Shown: positions 21,013 to 29,710 of the stretch, one piece after another
Position numbering within the stretch: position 1 is the stretch's first letter
How the letters are laid out: each line of letters begins with the position of its first letter
NCBI RefSeq assembly: GCF_020882015.2
Contig: NZ_CP086555.2
Location: 620,001 to 684,000, forward strand
Direction: 5' to 3'
Length of the DNA: 64,000 bases
DNA from: Candidatus Borrelia undatumii
Lineage (GTDB): Bacteria > Spirochaetota > Spirochaetia > Borreliales > Borreliaceae
The notes under the pieces: model-generated
Told to the model about the DNA's origin: nothing
Seen by the model: only the letters and a program-made list of their open reading frames with translations
The model's database searches: none
Position numbers and translations under genes: made by a program

Positions 21013-21026
21013 TGCTAGGAGAGTAC

Positions 21027-21611
21027 ATGCATAATTTGGTGCCTACTGTTGTAGAGCATACAGGAAATTACGAACGGGTCTTTGATATATATTCAAGATT
21101 ATTAAGGGATAGGATAATTTTTTTAAGCGGTGAGATTAATGATGTTAAGGCGGATACGGTTGTTGCACAGCTTCTTTTCCTTGAATCTGAGAGTTCTGAT
21201 AAGGATGTTCATGTTTATATAAATTCTCCGGGAGGTAGTATTACTGCGGGGCTTGCAATTTATGATACTATGCAGTACATCAAACCGGATGTGAGGACCA
21301 TTTGTATTGGGCAGGCGGCTTCGATGGCTGCGTTTTTGCTTGCAGGAGGCACTAAGGGCAAAAGGGGATCATTGTCTTGTTCAAGAATAATGATCCATCA
21401 GCCTTGGGGCGGGATAGGAGGGCAGGCTAGTGATATTAGCATACAGGCAAACGAAATCATGAGACTTAAGAGGTTGATAATAGATATTATGTCTGGGAGG
21501 CTAGGGGTTTCTAGGGAGAAACTATCTCTTGATATTGAAAGAGATTATTTTATGACGCCCAGTGATGCGCTTGTTTATGGTGTTATTGATAATATCTTGG
21601 AGAGGAGTTGA
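21027..21611 (+). CDS. clpP: ATP-dependent Clp protease proteolytic subunit
   Basis: The serine peptidase barrel that works with ClpX to degrade proteins. 194 residues from the ATG at 21027 ([13 protein letters not shown]), which AGGAG precedes by 5 bases; an ATG at 21012 touching the tig stop would add five residues. The catalytic triad is visible: Ser99 in GQAASMAAF, His124 in MIHQPWGG and Asp173. The [17 protein letters not shown] block is normal. The partner clpX is directly downstream. Confidence 0.96.
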   Translation: MHNLVPTVVEHTGNYERVFDIYSRLLRDRIIFLSGEINDVKADTVVAQLLFLESESSDKDVHVYINSPGGSITAGLAIYDTMQYIKPDVRTICIGQAASMAAFLLAGGTKGKRGSLSCSRIMIHQPWGGIGGQASDISIQANEIMRLKRLIIDIMSGRLGVSREKLSLDIERDYFMTPSDALVYGVIDNILERS

Positions 21612-21633
21612 TTTAATTTGGATAGTGTTTTGT

Positions 21634-22911
21634 ATGGCAAGAAGTAAGAATCAAAAACATGAGGCATGTTCTTTTTGTGGTCGTGTTAGGTCTGAGGTTG
21701 AGGGGAAAATGATTACAGCAAAGTCTGTTGCTATTTGTTTTGAGTGCTCTAGGATCTGTTACAATCTTTTTCAAGAAGAAGCGGAAAGGTCTGTAAGTGG
21801 CAAGCCTTCTGGGGGCCTTCCGTCTCCTAGGCAACTTAAAAGCCACCTAGATAGATATGTTGTTGGGCAAGAAGATGCGAAGAAGGTGTTGTCTGTTGCT
21901 GTTTATAATCATTATAAGAGGATATTTAGAGGTGGGGGAATTGAGCTTGAAAAAGCTAACATATTGATTGTGGGGCCTACTGGCAGTGGCAAGACTTTGC
22001 TTGCTAAGAAATTGGCCGACGAGATGAATGTTCCTTTTACGATTGCGGACGCTACGACGCTTACTGAGGCTGGTTACGTGGGTGAGGATGTTGAAAATAT
22101 TTTACTTAAGTTGATTCATGCTGCTAATGGGGATATAGGATTTGCGGAGAGGGGTATTATTTATATAGATGAGATAGATAAGATTGCAAAAAAGGGTGAG
22201 AATGTTTCAATCACTAGAGATGTATCTGGAGAGGGAGTTCAGCAAGCCTTGTTGAAAATCATTGAGGGCACTGTTGCTAATGTACCACCAAGGGGTGGCA
22301 GGAAGCATCCTCATGAAGATACTGTTGAAATTAATACGCAAGATATACTTTTTATATGTGGTGGGGCGTTTGTGGGACTTGAAAAGATTATTCAGAAGAG
22401 AATTAGCAAGAGTTCCATTGGTTTTTCTTCTGATGCTAAAAAAGAGATGAGAGATGATAATTTTCTAAAATATTTAGAGATGGAGGATTTAGTTAAATTT
22501 GGATTAATTCCAGAATTTGTGGGTAGACTTCCTGTACATTCTTATCTTGAGAGACTAGGGAAGCAGGATTTAGTTAGAGTATTAATTGAGCCGGATAATT
22601 CTGTTTTGAGGCAGTATCATCATATGTTTAAGATGGATAATGTTGAGCTTGTGTTTGAAAAGGATGCAATTGATGCTATTGCGGAAGAGGCAATGAATAA
22701 AAATACAGGTGCGAGGGGCTTACGCTCTATTTTGGAAGAGTTGCTTAAGCATACGATGTTTGAAATACCTTCGATTAACCAGGTAAAAAAGGTTATTGTT
22801 ACAAGGGAGTCTGTTTTGAATAAAGATATTGAGCCCTTGATTTTGACGGGGAAGCAGGTTAACAATATTTGGTCAAAAGAACTTTATGAAATCAATTCTG
22901 AATCTAATTAG
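21634..22911 (+). CDS. clpX: ATP-dependent Clp protease ATP-binding subunit ClpX
   Basis: AAA+ unfoldase that feeds substrates to ClpP. 425 residues from the ATG at 21634. The N-terminal zinc-binding domain has four cysteines (Cys12, Cys15, Cys35, Cys38: CSFCG and CFECSRIC). Walker A is GPTGSGKT at 114-121, Walker B is IIYIDEIDK near 178, and the pore-loop region [11 protein letters not shown] and sensor motif GARGLRS are present. The frame is open upstream into clpP, but [16 protein letters not shown] is the natural ClpX start. The ribosome site is weak, suggesting coupling to clpP. lon starts inside its 3' end. Confidence 0.96.
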   Translation: MARSKNQKHEACSFCGRVRSEVEGKMITAKSVAICFECSRICYNLFQEEAERSVSGKPSGGLPSPRQLKSHLDRYVVGQEDAKKVLSVAVYNHYKRIFRGGGIELEKANILIVGPTGSGKTLLAKKLADEMNVPFTIADATTLTEAGYVGEDVENILLKLIHAANGDIGFAERGIIYIDEIDKIAKKGENVSITRDVSGEGVQQALLKIIEGTVANVPPRGGRKHPHEDTVEINTQDILFICGGAFVGLEKIIQKRISKSSIGFSSDAKKEMRDDNFLKYLEMEDLVKFGLIPEFVGRLPVHSYLERLGKQDLVRVLIEPDNSVLRQYHHMFKMDNVELVFEKDAIDAIAEEAMNKNTGARGLRSILEELLKHTMFEIPSINQVKKVIVTRESVLNKDIEPLILTGKQVNNIWSKELYEINSESN

Positions 22912-25294
22912 TGCCAGAAAAGATGATGTTCCAGTTGTTTTTTTAGGACAAAATGTTTTCTTTCCAGGTGTAACTTTATGGACTGTTTTTGATGATATTA
23001 ATGCCATCAATGCAATCTATCAGTCTATGTTGGAGAGTAGGTTGGTTTTGTTTGTCTATGTCAACAGTGCTAGCTCTGTTACTTCTGGAAGAATTAGTTT
23101 AAAAAATGTATATCCTGTTGGTACTTATAGTAAAGTTGTTCAGGTTGTAAATGTTACTAAAGGTCTAGTAAAAGTCTTGGTTGAATGTCAAGATAGAGTT
23201 ATTGTAAAAAGTATTCTTAAAAGAAGTGTTTGTTTTAGGGCAAAAGTTGATTTTATACCTGATGAGAATGAGTTTAGTAGTAAGCTTTTTATTTATTCTA
23301 AGTTCTTAAGAGAAGCTTATGAGACTTATAAGTCTTGTTTGTCTACCAAAGAATTGGAGGGTAGTGATGAGAATATCAATTTTCTTGATAAACCCACTAA
23401 ACTTGTTGATGTATTAGCATCTAATGTTAAATTGGAATATGTCGTAAAGTTGGAGCTTTTACAAGAATTGGATGTTCAAATTAGGATAGAGAAGCTAATT
23501 GTAAATTTAAATATTGAGATTGACCTTTTAAGCCTTAAGAAGGACATTAAATCTAAAGTCAAAGATAGGCTTAATAAGGGGCAGAGAGAGTATTTTTTAA
23601 ATGAACAAATAAAAGAAATACAGAAAAGACTGGGAAAGGATGAGGCCGATTATCTTGATAGATTAAACTCCAAGGAAATACCTGATGATATTAGGCCAAG
23701 AATTGAGAAAGAAATATCTAGACTGTCTTTTATGAACACAAGTTCTCCAGATGCCAATATTATTAGAAATTACGTTGAGTTATTGCTTGAATTGCCTTGG
23801 AATGAAAATACTGTTATGGAGAATTCTTTAGATGATATTGAGTTTATTTTAAAAAATGCTCATCATGGGATGAATGAAGCTAAAGAGAAAATAATGAACT
23901 TTTTGGCTGTTTATCACATTAATTCTAGAATTCAGGCGCCTGTTTTATGTCTTGTGGGGCCACCTGGAACTGGTAAAACTTCTATTGCCTCCTCAATTGC
24001 CACTTCTCTTTCAAGGAAGTTTGCAAAAATTTCTCTTGGGGGAATAAGGGATGGAGCAGAGATTAGAGGGCATAGGAGGAGTTATGTTGGTGCGCTTCCA
24101 GGTGTTTTTATTAATGCTATTAGAGTGGCGGGGAAATCCAATCCTGTGATTCTGCTTGACGAAATAGATAAGATTGATAACTCTCATAGGGGGAATCCAG
24201 AAGCAGCGCTTTTAGAGGTTTTGGATGCTGAGCAGAATTCCAAATTTGTTGATCATTATTTGGAAATTCCTTACAATCTTTCCAACGTATTGTTTATTGC
24301 AACGGCTAATTCGCTTCATGGAATTTCTAAACCTCTTCTTGATAGAATGGAGATCATTAAAGTAGAGGGGTATTCTTATATCGAAAAGTTGGAGATTGCA
24401 AAAAAATTCTTAATCCCCAGCATAATTAGAGAGAGTTTTTTGAACAAGATTTATATAAAGATAGAAGATGATGTTATTTTGCACATAATCAAGAAATATA
24501 CTATGGAATCTGGAGTTAGAGATTTGAAAAGAGTTCTAACAAATTTGGTCAGAATGATTGTAAGGGAATTACTTCATGTTTATTCTAAAGAAGATATAAT
24601 TGAGGGTAATTTTTATTTTCCTAGTTCCTTGATACATGGGAATAATTCAATTTTTACCCATGACCCCGATGTTCCTGGTATTTATAAAATAATTAGTATG
24701 GATAATTTTCATGTTTATATGGATTGTGAGCATATCTCCAACCTAATTAAGATTGATTCTTCTGGTTTTGTTTATGGCCTTGCTTGGACAAACTATGGTG
24801 GTGATATACTCCCTGTTGAAGCTATTAAGTTTGCAAAGAAGGGGGATGTTATTTTAACGGGTAGTCTTGGGGCTGTTATGAAGGAGAGCGTTCAACTTGC
24901 TTATTCTGTGGTTAAGGCTTATTCGTCTAAGCTTAATTTTGATATAAATGAAAGTCCTGAAATTCATTTACATTTTCCAGAAGGTGCTACTCCAAAAGAT
25001 GGGCCCTCTGCTGGAATTACTATTGCAACGGCAATAGCTTCTATATTATCTGAGAAAAAAGTTCCTTTGGATCTCGCAATGACGGGAGAAGTTACTCTTA
25101 AGGGTTCTATTCTTCCTGTGGGAGGTATTAAAGAAAAGGTACTTGCGGCTTACAGAAATGGTATAAACAGGGTCATAATTCCAAAAGACAATAAAAGAGA
25201 TTACGCTAGACTACCTGAAGAGATTAGGGATAGTATGTCCGTTAAGTACGTGTCACATTTGGAAGAGGTTTTTGACTATTTAAATATTATTTAG
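22886..25294 (+). CDS. lon: ATP-dependent protease Lon (the Lon-2 locus)
   Basis: A single-chain AAA+ serine protease, 802 residues. The N-terminal substrate domain begins with [15 protein letters not shown] (family FPLxxVVVFPG). Walker A is GPPGTGKTS near 358, Walker B is VILLDEIDK, and the proteolytic Ser is in KDGPSAGIT near 709 with its Lys in [10 protein letters not shown] near 751. The ATG overlaps the end of clpX by 26 bases and has no clear ribosome site, pointing to translational coupling. Borrelia have two Lon proteins; this position corresponds to BB0613. A strong hairpin begins 3 bases after the stop. Confidence 0.95.
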   Translation: MKSILNLISARKDDVPVVFLGQNVFFPGVTLWTVFDDINAINAIYQSMLESRLVLFVYVNSASSVTSGRISLKNVYPVGTYSKVVQVVNVTKGLVKVLVECQDRVIVKSILKRSVCFRAKVDFIPDENEFSSKLFIYSKFLREAYETYKSCLSTKELEGSDENINFLDKPTKLVDVLASNVKLEYVVKLELLQELDVQIRIEKLIVNLNIEIDLLSLKKDIKSKVKDRLNKGQREYFLNEQIKEIQKRLGKDEADYLDRLNSKEIPDDIRPRIEKEISRLSFMNTSSPDANIIRNYVELLLELPWNENTVMENSLDDIEFILKNAHHGMNEAKEKIMNFLAVYHINSRIQAPVLCLVGPPGTGKTSIASSIATSLSRKFAKISLGGIRDGAEIRGHRRSYVGALPGVFINAIRVAGKSNPVILLDEIDKIDNSHRGNPEAALLEVLDAEQNSKFVDHYLEIPYNLSNVLFIATANSLHGISKPLLDRMEIIKVEGYSYIEKLEIAKKFLIPSIIRESFLNKIYIKIEDDVILHIIKKYTMESGVRDLKRVLTNLVRMIVRELLHVYSKEDIIEGNFYFPSSLIHGNNSIFTHDPDVPGIYKIISMDNFHVYMDCEHISNLIKIDSSGFVYGLAWTNYGGDILPVEAIKFAKKGDVILTGSLGAVMKESVQLAYSVVKAYSSKLNFDINESPEIHLHFPEGATPKDGPSAGITIATAIASILSEKKVPLDLAMTGEVTLKGSILPVGGIKEKVLAAYRNGINRVIIPKDNKRDYARLPEEIRDSMSVKYVSHLEEVFDYLNII

Positions 25295-25296
25295 AA

Positions 25297-25339
25297 TTTG
25301 ATATTATTAGACCTGCTTAGCAGGTCTAATAATATCAAA
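25297..25339 (+). promoter_or_regulatory. Perfect 20-bp hairpin between lon and a small gene
   Basis: Bases 25297-25316 are exactly complementary to 25320-25339, leaving a loop of three bases (TTA). The stem begins 3 bases after the lon stop and ends 2 bases before the AAGGAGGAG ribosome site of the 49-residue gene. No T-run follows, so it does not look like a standard terminator. It could be an RNase III site, an mRNA stabiliser for lon, or a control of the small gene's translation. Confidence 0.8.
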
Positions 25340-25354
25340 CTAAGGAGGAGTAGT

Positions 25355-25504
25355 ATGAAAGATGGGGTCAGGAAGCCTTCAGGTAGTAGGGCTTCGTTCA
25401 ATTCTCAGAGCCTTGCTAAAAACTCGCCTAGGAGTAGCTTTCCTTCCTTCACCAAGGCTAGTCTTGGGAAAAACTTTAACAAGGGAAAAAAGAAGGGCAA
25501 GTAG
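25355..25504 (+). CDS. Small basic Ser/Lys-rich protein of unknown function
   Basis: 49 residues from the ATG at 25355 to a TAG at 25502-25504. A near-perfect ribosome site (AAGGAGGAG) lies 5 bases upstream, one of the strongest in the window, so translation is likely. The product has 11 Ser and about 14 Lys/Arg, with only one acidic residue, and ends in NKGKKKGK; it should be disordered and may bind nucleic acid or ribosomes. No family is recognised. By position it could correspond to BB0614. It lies behind a perfect hairpin after lon and faces the end of rpsD. Confidence 0.65.
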   Translation: MKDGVRKPSGSRASFNSQSLAKNSPRSSFPSFTKASLGKNFNKGKKKGK

Positions 25505-25534
25505 CAACGGCGGTGTGTGCAAGCCACACCCACC

Positions 25535-26161
25535 TCAAGCTCTCTTAGAATAGTACTCAACAACCATTTGTTCGTTAGCAAGAGTAGGTATCTCTTCCCT
25601 TGCTGGGGTGCGAGCCACCTTCACTTTTAAAGCATCAGCGTTCACTTCTATCCATGTCGGAAGCTTCCTAAGAGCCGATGTCCTTTCTATGTTGAACCGG
25701 ACCATTTTTTTCAAGCTATCCTTCTCCTTTACCCACAACTCGTCATTCGCCCTCAGAGTAATGGACGGAATCGTAACCCTTCTTCCATTAAGTACGATCA
25801 TTCCGTGCGAAACTATTTGCCTCGCGTGGGCTCTTGAAATCGCAAATCCAGCTCGGTACACAATATTATCGATTCTTCTCTCAAGCAAAGCCAAAAGGTT
25901 GTGACCAGTAACTCCATGATGCCTTCTTGCCTCTTTAAAAATATTGGTCAGCTGTCTCTCATTCACACCATAAGTGAATTTCACCTTCTGCTTTTCCACC
26001 AACTGTTTTCCATATTCCGTAACCTTACCCTTCCTAGATCTCCCATGCATTCCGGGTGGGTTGGGCTTCTTCTTAAGCAGCCTATCATACTTTGGCTGTT
26101 CAAAAATATTGACACCAAACCTTCTAACCATTTTACCTTTAGCTATACTTTTCCTATTCAT
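25535..26161 (-). CDS. rpsD: 30S ribosomal protein S4
   Basis: Primary 16S rRNA-binding protein that starts assembly of the 30S body. 208 residues, the normal length. The S4 RNA-binding domain is at about 97-160 (LERRIDNIVYRAGFA, SRAHARQIVSHGMIVLNGRRV). The zinc cysteines of some S4 proteins are absent. GGAG lies 5 bases before the ATG. Its coding strand is less skewed and more G+C-rich than its neighbours, as expected for a highly expressed gene. It lies 25 bases after the initiator tRNA, whose strong promoter may drive both. Confidence 0.96.
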   Translation of the reverse strand: MNRKSIAKGKMVRRFGVNIFEQPKYDRLLKKKPNPPGMHGRSRKGKVTEYGKQLVEKQKVKFTYGVNERQLTNIFKEARRHHGVTGHNLLALLERRIDNIVYRAGFAISRAHARQIVSHGMIVLNGRRVTIPSITLRANDELWVKEKDSLKKMVRFNIERTSALRKLPTWIEVNADALKVKVARTPAREEIPTLANEQMVVEYYSKRA

Positions 26162-26186
26162 CCATTCTCCATCCGTTAAAGCGATA

Positions 26187-26259
<73 letters not shown>

Positions 26260-26274
26260 CCTTACAGTCTAGCA

Positions 26275-26303
26275 TATTAACACAACTTTGTTGGAAGTGT
26301 CAA
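26275..26303 (-). promoter_or_regulatory. Promoter of tRNA-fMet (and probably rpsD)
   Basis: On the minus strand a perfect TTGACA (26303-26298) lies 17 bases from TTAATA (26280-26275). The expected start is near 26268, a few bases before the tRNA. Confidence 0.75.
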
Positions 26304-26316
26304 TTATTTTATTTCC

Positions 26317-27675
26317 TCATATTAAAATATACATTTCATATATTTCCTTGTGTTGTTTTTTAATAATTTCTTTTGTTGTTTCTATTTGTCGTATCAAACT
26401 CTTTAAGTCACTTTCATGATTTAAATCTAATTTTGCATAAAGATTTAGATGGTTTCCCTCATGAGACAAATTAAGCTCTTTCAAGTTTATGTCAATACTT
26501 TTCAGTGTATCTTTTATCTCTCTTTTTAAGTCTATGTCTTGTTTTGAAAGAAGGTTATTGGCATTTTTTAGTATTACATGCAGACCTTCTTTAATAATTA
26601 TAAAACTAATAAATATAGATATGATCTTATCAAAACCTGTCCATACGTAATTTGCAAGTAATAAACTTAACGTAGTACCCCCATGGGAGAATATGCAGTT
26701 TTTATCAGCAGACGATAGCGCTAGAAGTAAGTAGTTGTTATACCTTTTCCCAATTTGAAACTTTACTAGATATTCAATCATCTTTACTATGAAAAATATG
26801 AAGGGTATTAATGGTATCCAAATACTTTTTTTGAAAGATTTATTGGAAAATATTTCAAGAATATTGTTTTTATCATCTTCTTGATGATTGTGTGAATGTG
26901 AATTAGAATGGCTGTGTTCGTGGTCATGAAAATGATCATGGTCATGTTCATGACCGCTAGGTTGATTGGGATGGTAATGAATGTGAAATCCAGATTCGCC
27001 GCCAAGGCTAATTAACTTATTCAATCCTGTTGAGTTTAGAAATATTGTAAAACCTGCTGCTATTATAATTATTCCTATGATAAATGATATTAAATTTTCC
27101 ATTTTTTTGTATCCATAAGGATAATAAATTGTTTCGGGTTTATTTGTGATTTTGAGGCTAAAATAGGTAATTGATGATAATACAAAATCTGAGAGCACAT
27201 GAAATGCGTCTGCTATGAGTGCAAATGAATTGAAAAGTATTCCTACGGTAAGTTTGGAAGCGATTGATACTACCTCTGCTAATACTGATGCAAGTCCAAT
27301 TCCCATTATGAACTTATCTTTTCTGATTTCAGGTGTTAAGTCTTTTTTGTATATCCCGTTGTTATTGATAAATCCTAGGCTTTTAAGCTCTTCCTTTACT
27401 TCAGTAATTTCGCAGGAAATTCCCTGTAGTTTGTTTTTTTTCCCATAGTAAATCAAATTGTTAAATGTTATTTTTTCTATTCCTTCTGCTTTAAAATTTG
27501 GATCGATATAAAAATCGTTAACTTCGATTTCCCTGTCTTTCGTTTTTGCTTTAATGTATGAAATGGCTTTGTCATGACTTTCTATATAAGCTATGTAGAA
27601 CTCATCTTGTGTTAGGCCTTCAAGATTTAAATTTACATATCTGTTAATATTTTTATTATTAATGACCTTAACCAT
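26317..27675 (-). CDS. Cation diffusion facilitator with acetyltransferase-like N-terminal domain
   Basis: 452 residues, well over the 290-320 usual for bacterial CDF metal exporters. Residues 1-113 look like a degenerate GNAT fold: VNDFYIDPNFKAEGIEKITFNNLIYYGKKNK resembles the CoA-binding segment, and ELKSLGF is like its C-terminal end, but the RxxGxG/A motif is broken. The CDF part starts near 123, with the metal-site HxxxD in ADAFHVLSD (His159, Asp163). A His-rich loop (229-264, about 15 His) should bind zinc or similar ions. The second metal site (SSADKNCIFSHGG, about 321-333) does not show the usual HxxxD. It matches BB0616 in position. Confidence 0.8.
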   Translation of the reverse strand: MVKVINNKNINRYVNLNLEGLTQDEFYIAYIESHDKAISYIKAKTKDREIEVNDFYIDPNFKAEGIEKITFNNLIYYGKKNKLQGISCEITEVKEELKSLGFINNNGIYKKDLTPEIRKDKFIMGIGLASVLAEVVSIASKLTVGILFNSFALIADAFHVLSDFVLSSITYFSLKITNKPETIYYPYGYKKMENLISFIIGIIIIAAGFTIFLNSTGLNKLISLGGESGFHIHYHPNQPSGHEHDHDHFHDHEHSHSNSHSHNHQEDDKNNILEIFSNKSFKKSIWIPLIPFIFFIVKMIEYLVKFQIGKRYNNYLLLALSSADKNCIFSHGGTTLSLLLANYVWTGFDKIISIFISFIIIKEGLHVILKNANNLLSKQDIDLKREIKDTLKSIDINLKELNLSHEGNHLNLYAKLDLNHESDLKSLIRQIETTKEIIKKQHKEIYEMYILI

Positions 27676-27778
27676 ACTTGCACCTTCCCTTGCTTTTGTT
27701 GCATAATTTTACCTGTGAGTATAACAGTATTTTTTTTTATGTTCAATGAATTTAATAATGTTTTAAATTGGGAGATTT

Positions 27779-28153
27779 ATGTTACAAGCTCAGTTTTTTG
27801 TTAAAAAATGTAAAAGAGCGATTTCTGGGGATGAAGTTTTAATCAATGATGTGAAAGCCGTTGAGAGTGTTTTTTATGATTTTTTTAAAGTCTTTAATAA
27901 GAAATCTTTAGAGAGTGTGTTTAGCTATTATTATGAAAACTTTGATTTTGATGAGGGAATATATGCTTTTATCGATAAGTTTTTACCAATTATCAGCTTT
28001 TTGTCTTTAGATAGCGAGGATGTAGGTTATGAGTTTAATCCTTGCGAGAAAAAGCTTATACTGGAAGTTTTTGACTCCTCCGCGGGTACTCTGGAGGCCA
28101 GCAAATTGAAAGCCCTCGCCAGTGCTATTGTTTCTTTTGGTATTCTAAATTGA
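27779..28153 (+). CDS. Small conserved-type protein of unknown function
   Basis: 124 residues, acidic and rich in Phe, Asp and Glu. No signal peptide, membrane segment or known motif is visible; the pattern suggests an all-helical soluble protein. GGGAG lies 5 bases before the ATG, supporting translation. It is divergent from the CDF transporter and its stop lies 5 bases from the end of the convergent cytidine deaminase gene. By position it is BB0617. Function unknown. Confidence 0.7.
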   Translation: MLQAQFFVKKCKRAISGDEVLINDVKAVESVFYDFFKVFNKKSLESVFSYYYENFDFDEGIYAFIDKFLPIISFLSLDSEDVGYEFNPCEKKLILEVFDSSAGTLEASKLKALASAIVSFGILN

Positions 28154-28158
28154 GCCCT

Positions 28159-28620
28159 CTAGTTTGGCTCTCCCTTTCCTTTAATAGAAATCCTTAGCAT
28201 TTCTTCTTTGTCAAATGGAATTTTAAGTAAATCCTTAAGCATATAAGTCTTTAAGATTGTCTGGCTAGAGCTGAATCTGAGGGGATTTGTTATGAGTATT
28301 CTAGTGTATTTATCAAAAAACTCTGACATTACTTGAAGGCATATTGCGCATGGAATAGTTTCCGGAATTGTCGTGAGTAGAATAAAATCTATCTTTTGTA
28401 TACCAACAGAAGTTACCATATTCATAATAGCACCCTGCTCTGCGCATCGGGTGGCACCAAAGCTCGCGTTTTCAACATTTGAGCCTTGAAAAAATAAATT
28501 TTCCCTAGTTTTAAGACAAGCCCCTACTTTAAAGTTTGAGTAAGGTGAATACGAATTGTTCCTCGCATTTTCGGCCATCTGAAACGCCTGCTTAATCTGA
28601 GCCAGATCGATATTTTTCAA
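28159..28620 (-). CDS. cdd: Cytidine deaminase
   Basis: A zinc enzyme converting cytidine and deoxycytidine to uridine forms in pyrimidine salvage. 153 residues. The zinc and catalytic residues are clear: Cys59 and Glu61 in TRCAEQGAI, Cys91 and Cys94 in PCAICLQVMSEF; substrate-binding NVENASFG is at 48-55. The start is TTG at 28620, with AGGG 7 bases upstream; no nearby ATG gives a complete N-terminus (YSPYSNFKVGA). It is longer than the usual 130 residues by a C-terminal tail of about 20. Confidence 0.93.
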   Translation of the reverse strand: MKNIDLAQIKQAFQMAENARNNSYSPYSNFKVGACLKTRENLFFQGSNVENASFGATRCAEQGAIMNMVTSVGIQKIDFILLTTIPETIPCAICLQVMSEFFDKYTRILITNPLRFSSSQTILKTYMLKDLLKIPFDKEEMLRISIKGKGEPN

Positions 28621-28706
28621 ACAAAATCCCTATTTCATGGTCTTGCTCAATTATAACACTTGCTTATGCTTTTGAACAAAAACTTTTCAATTTTTAGTTG
28701 TGTCAA

Positions 28707-28754
28707 AAGTTTGTTAATACTTTTCTATGAAAGTTTGTTAATATTCTTCTATGA
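28707..28754 (+). repeat. 24-bp tandem duplication covering the dhhP start
   Basis: Bases 28707-28730 and 28731-28754 are tandem copies differing at two positions. Each contains a TTAATA-like box and ends in CTATGA, so the start codon is duplicated. The upstream ATG (28727) is followed by only AAA GTT TGT and a TAA stop, giving a three-codon-plus-Met leader peptide that ends just before the real start. Confidence 0.7.
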
Positions 28755-29710
28755 TAGTTGCTGTTGAATTTATTAGAAAATACGATAATTTTATTATCAT
28801 CGGACATAAGGATCCTGATTTTGATTGTATTGGCTCATCCCTAGCGTTGGCTTCTTTTTTAGCTAGAATGGGTAAGGGGTCTATCATGCTCAATGAGGGG
28901 CCTTTCGTTAGAAGAGAAATAATTCCTTTTAAGGACAGGTTTTTGGCTCAATGGCCTAATATTGACTCTTCAGATTATGCTGTAATCATTCTGGACTGTT
29001 CCATTTTTGATAGAATAGGAGATGAATTTGTTTTTTATGTAAAGGATATGCCTATTCTTGTTATTGATCATCATGCATCGGGTGATAAACTTGATGTTCC
29101 TAGTTATATCGATTCTTTGGCCCCCTCGACCACTTTTTTAATTGAGAAATTAATTAGGGAATTTGGGTATGATGTTACAAAAGAAGAGGCTTGGTATATT
29201 CTGGTTGGGTTTTGCACAGATACGGGGTTTTTTAGGTTTTTATCACACAGTGATCCTGAGCCTTTTGAAATGATAGCTAGACTTGTTTCTAAGGGTTTAA
29301 GCCTTAAGGATGTTTATAGTTATATTGAGGCTGTTAAGACTCTATCTTCAATAGATGTTCTCAGATTAATGTTGAATAACCTTAAATCTTATTTTGATGG
29401 AAAAGTGTTGGTTACTGTTTTGCCTTTCGATTCCAGGAGGGACAATAATATTAGTGGCGTTAATGAACTATTTTATGCACTTCTTAATAATGTTGAAAAT
29501 AATGAAGTATTGGTCATTTTAAAGGAAGCTGAAGATGGTTCTATTTTAGCAGGTTTTCGGTCAAGGGAATATTTTGATGTTGGTGAGCTTGCTAAAGCTT
29601 TTGGCGGAGGGGGGCATAAGCATGCTAGTGGATTTAAAATCAAGATGAGCTCTTTAAACCTTTTAGAGAATCAGGTAATCTCATATATAAGGGAACATAT
29701 TAAGACTTGA
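28751..29710 (+). CDS. dhhP: DHH-DHHA1 phosphodiesterase (DhhP, c-di-AMP/nanoRNA hydrolase)
   Basis: 319 residues with the full DHH family pattern: [16 protein letters not shown] at 18-33, VIILDCS near 80, the DHH motif itself in VIDHHASGD near 108, DTGFFRF near 158, and the DHHA1 motif [11 protein letters not shown] near 289. Manganese-dependent enzymes of this type cleave cyclic di-AMP products, pAp or short RNAs. The B. burgdorferi equivalent BB0619 is reported as the c-di-AMP phosphodiesterase DhhP. No ribosome site precedes the ATG, and the start region is tandemly duplicated. The last 11 bases overlap the convergent nagZ. Confidence 0.9.
   Translation: MIVAVEFIRKYDNFIIIGHKDPDFDCIGSSLALASFLARMGKGSIMLNEGPFVRREIIPFKDRFLAQWPNIDSSDYAVIILDCSIFDRIGDEFVFYVKDMPILVIDHHASGDKLDVPSYIDSLAPSTTFLIEKLIREFGYDVTKEEAWYILVGFCTDTGFFRFLSHSDPEPFEMIARLVSKGLSLKDVYSYIEAVKTLSSIDVLRLMLNNLKSYFDGKVLVTVLPFDSRRDNNISGVNELFYALLNNVENNEVLVILKEAEDGSILAGFRSREYFDVGELAKAFGGGGHKHASGFKIKMSSLNLLENQVISYIREHIKT

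Noticed and set aside
25505-25530. Short GGTGTG/CACACC hairpin between the small gene and rpsD as a terminator
   Set aside because: Only a 6-bp stem with no T-run on either strand; too weak to call.
28152-28170. GAGCC/GGCTC hairpin at the joint of two convergent genes
   Set aside because: A 5-bp stem overlapping both gene ends with no T-run; likely chance.
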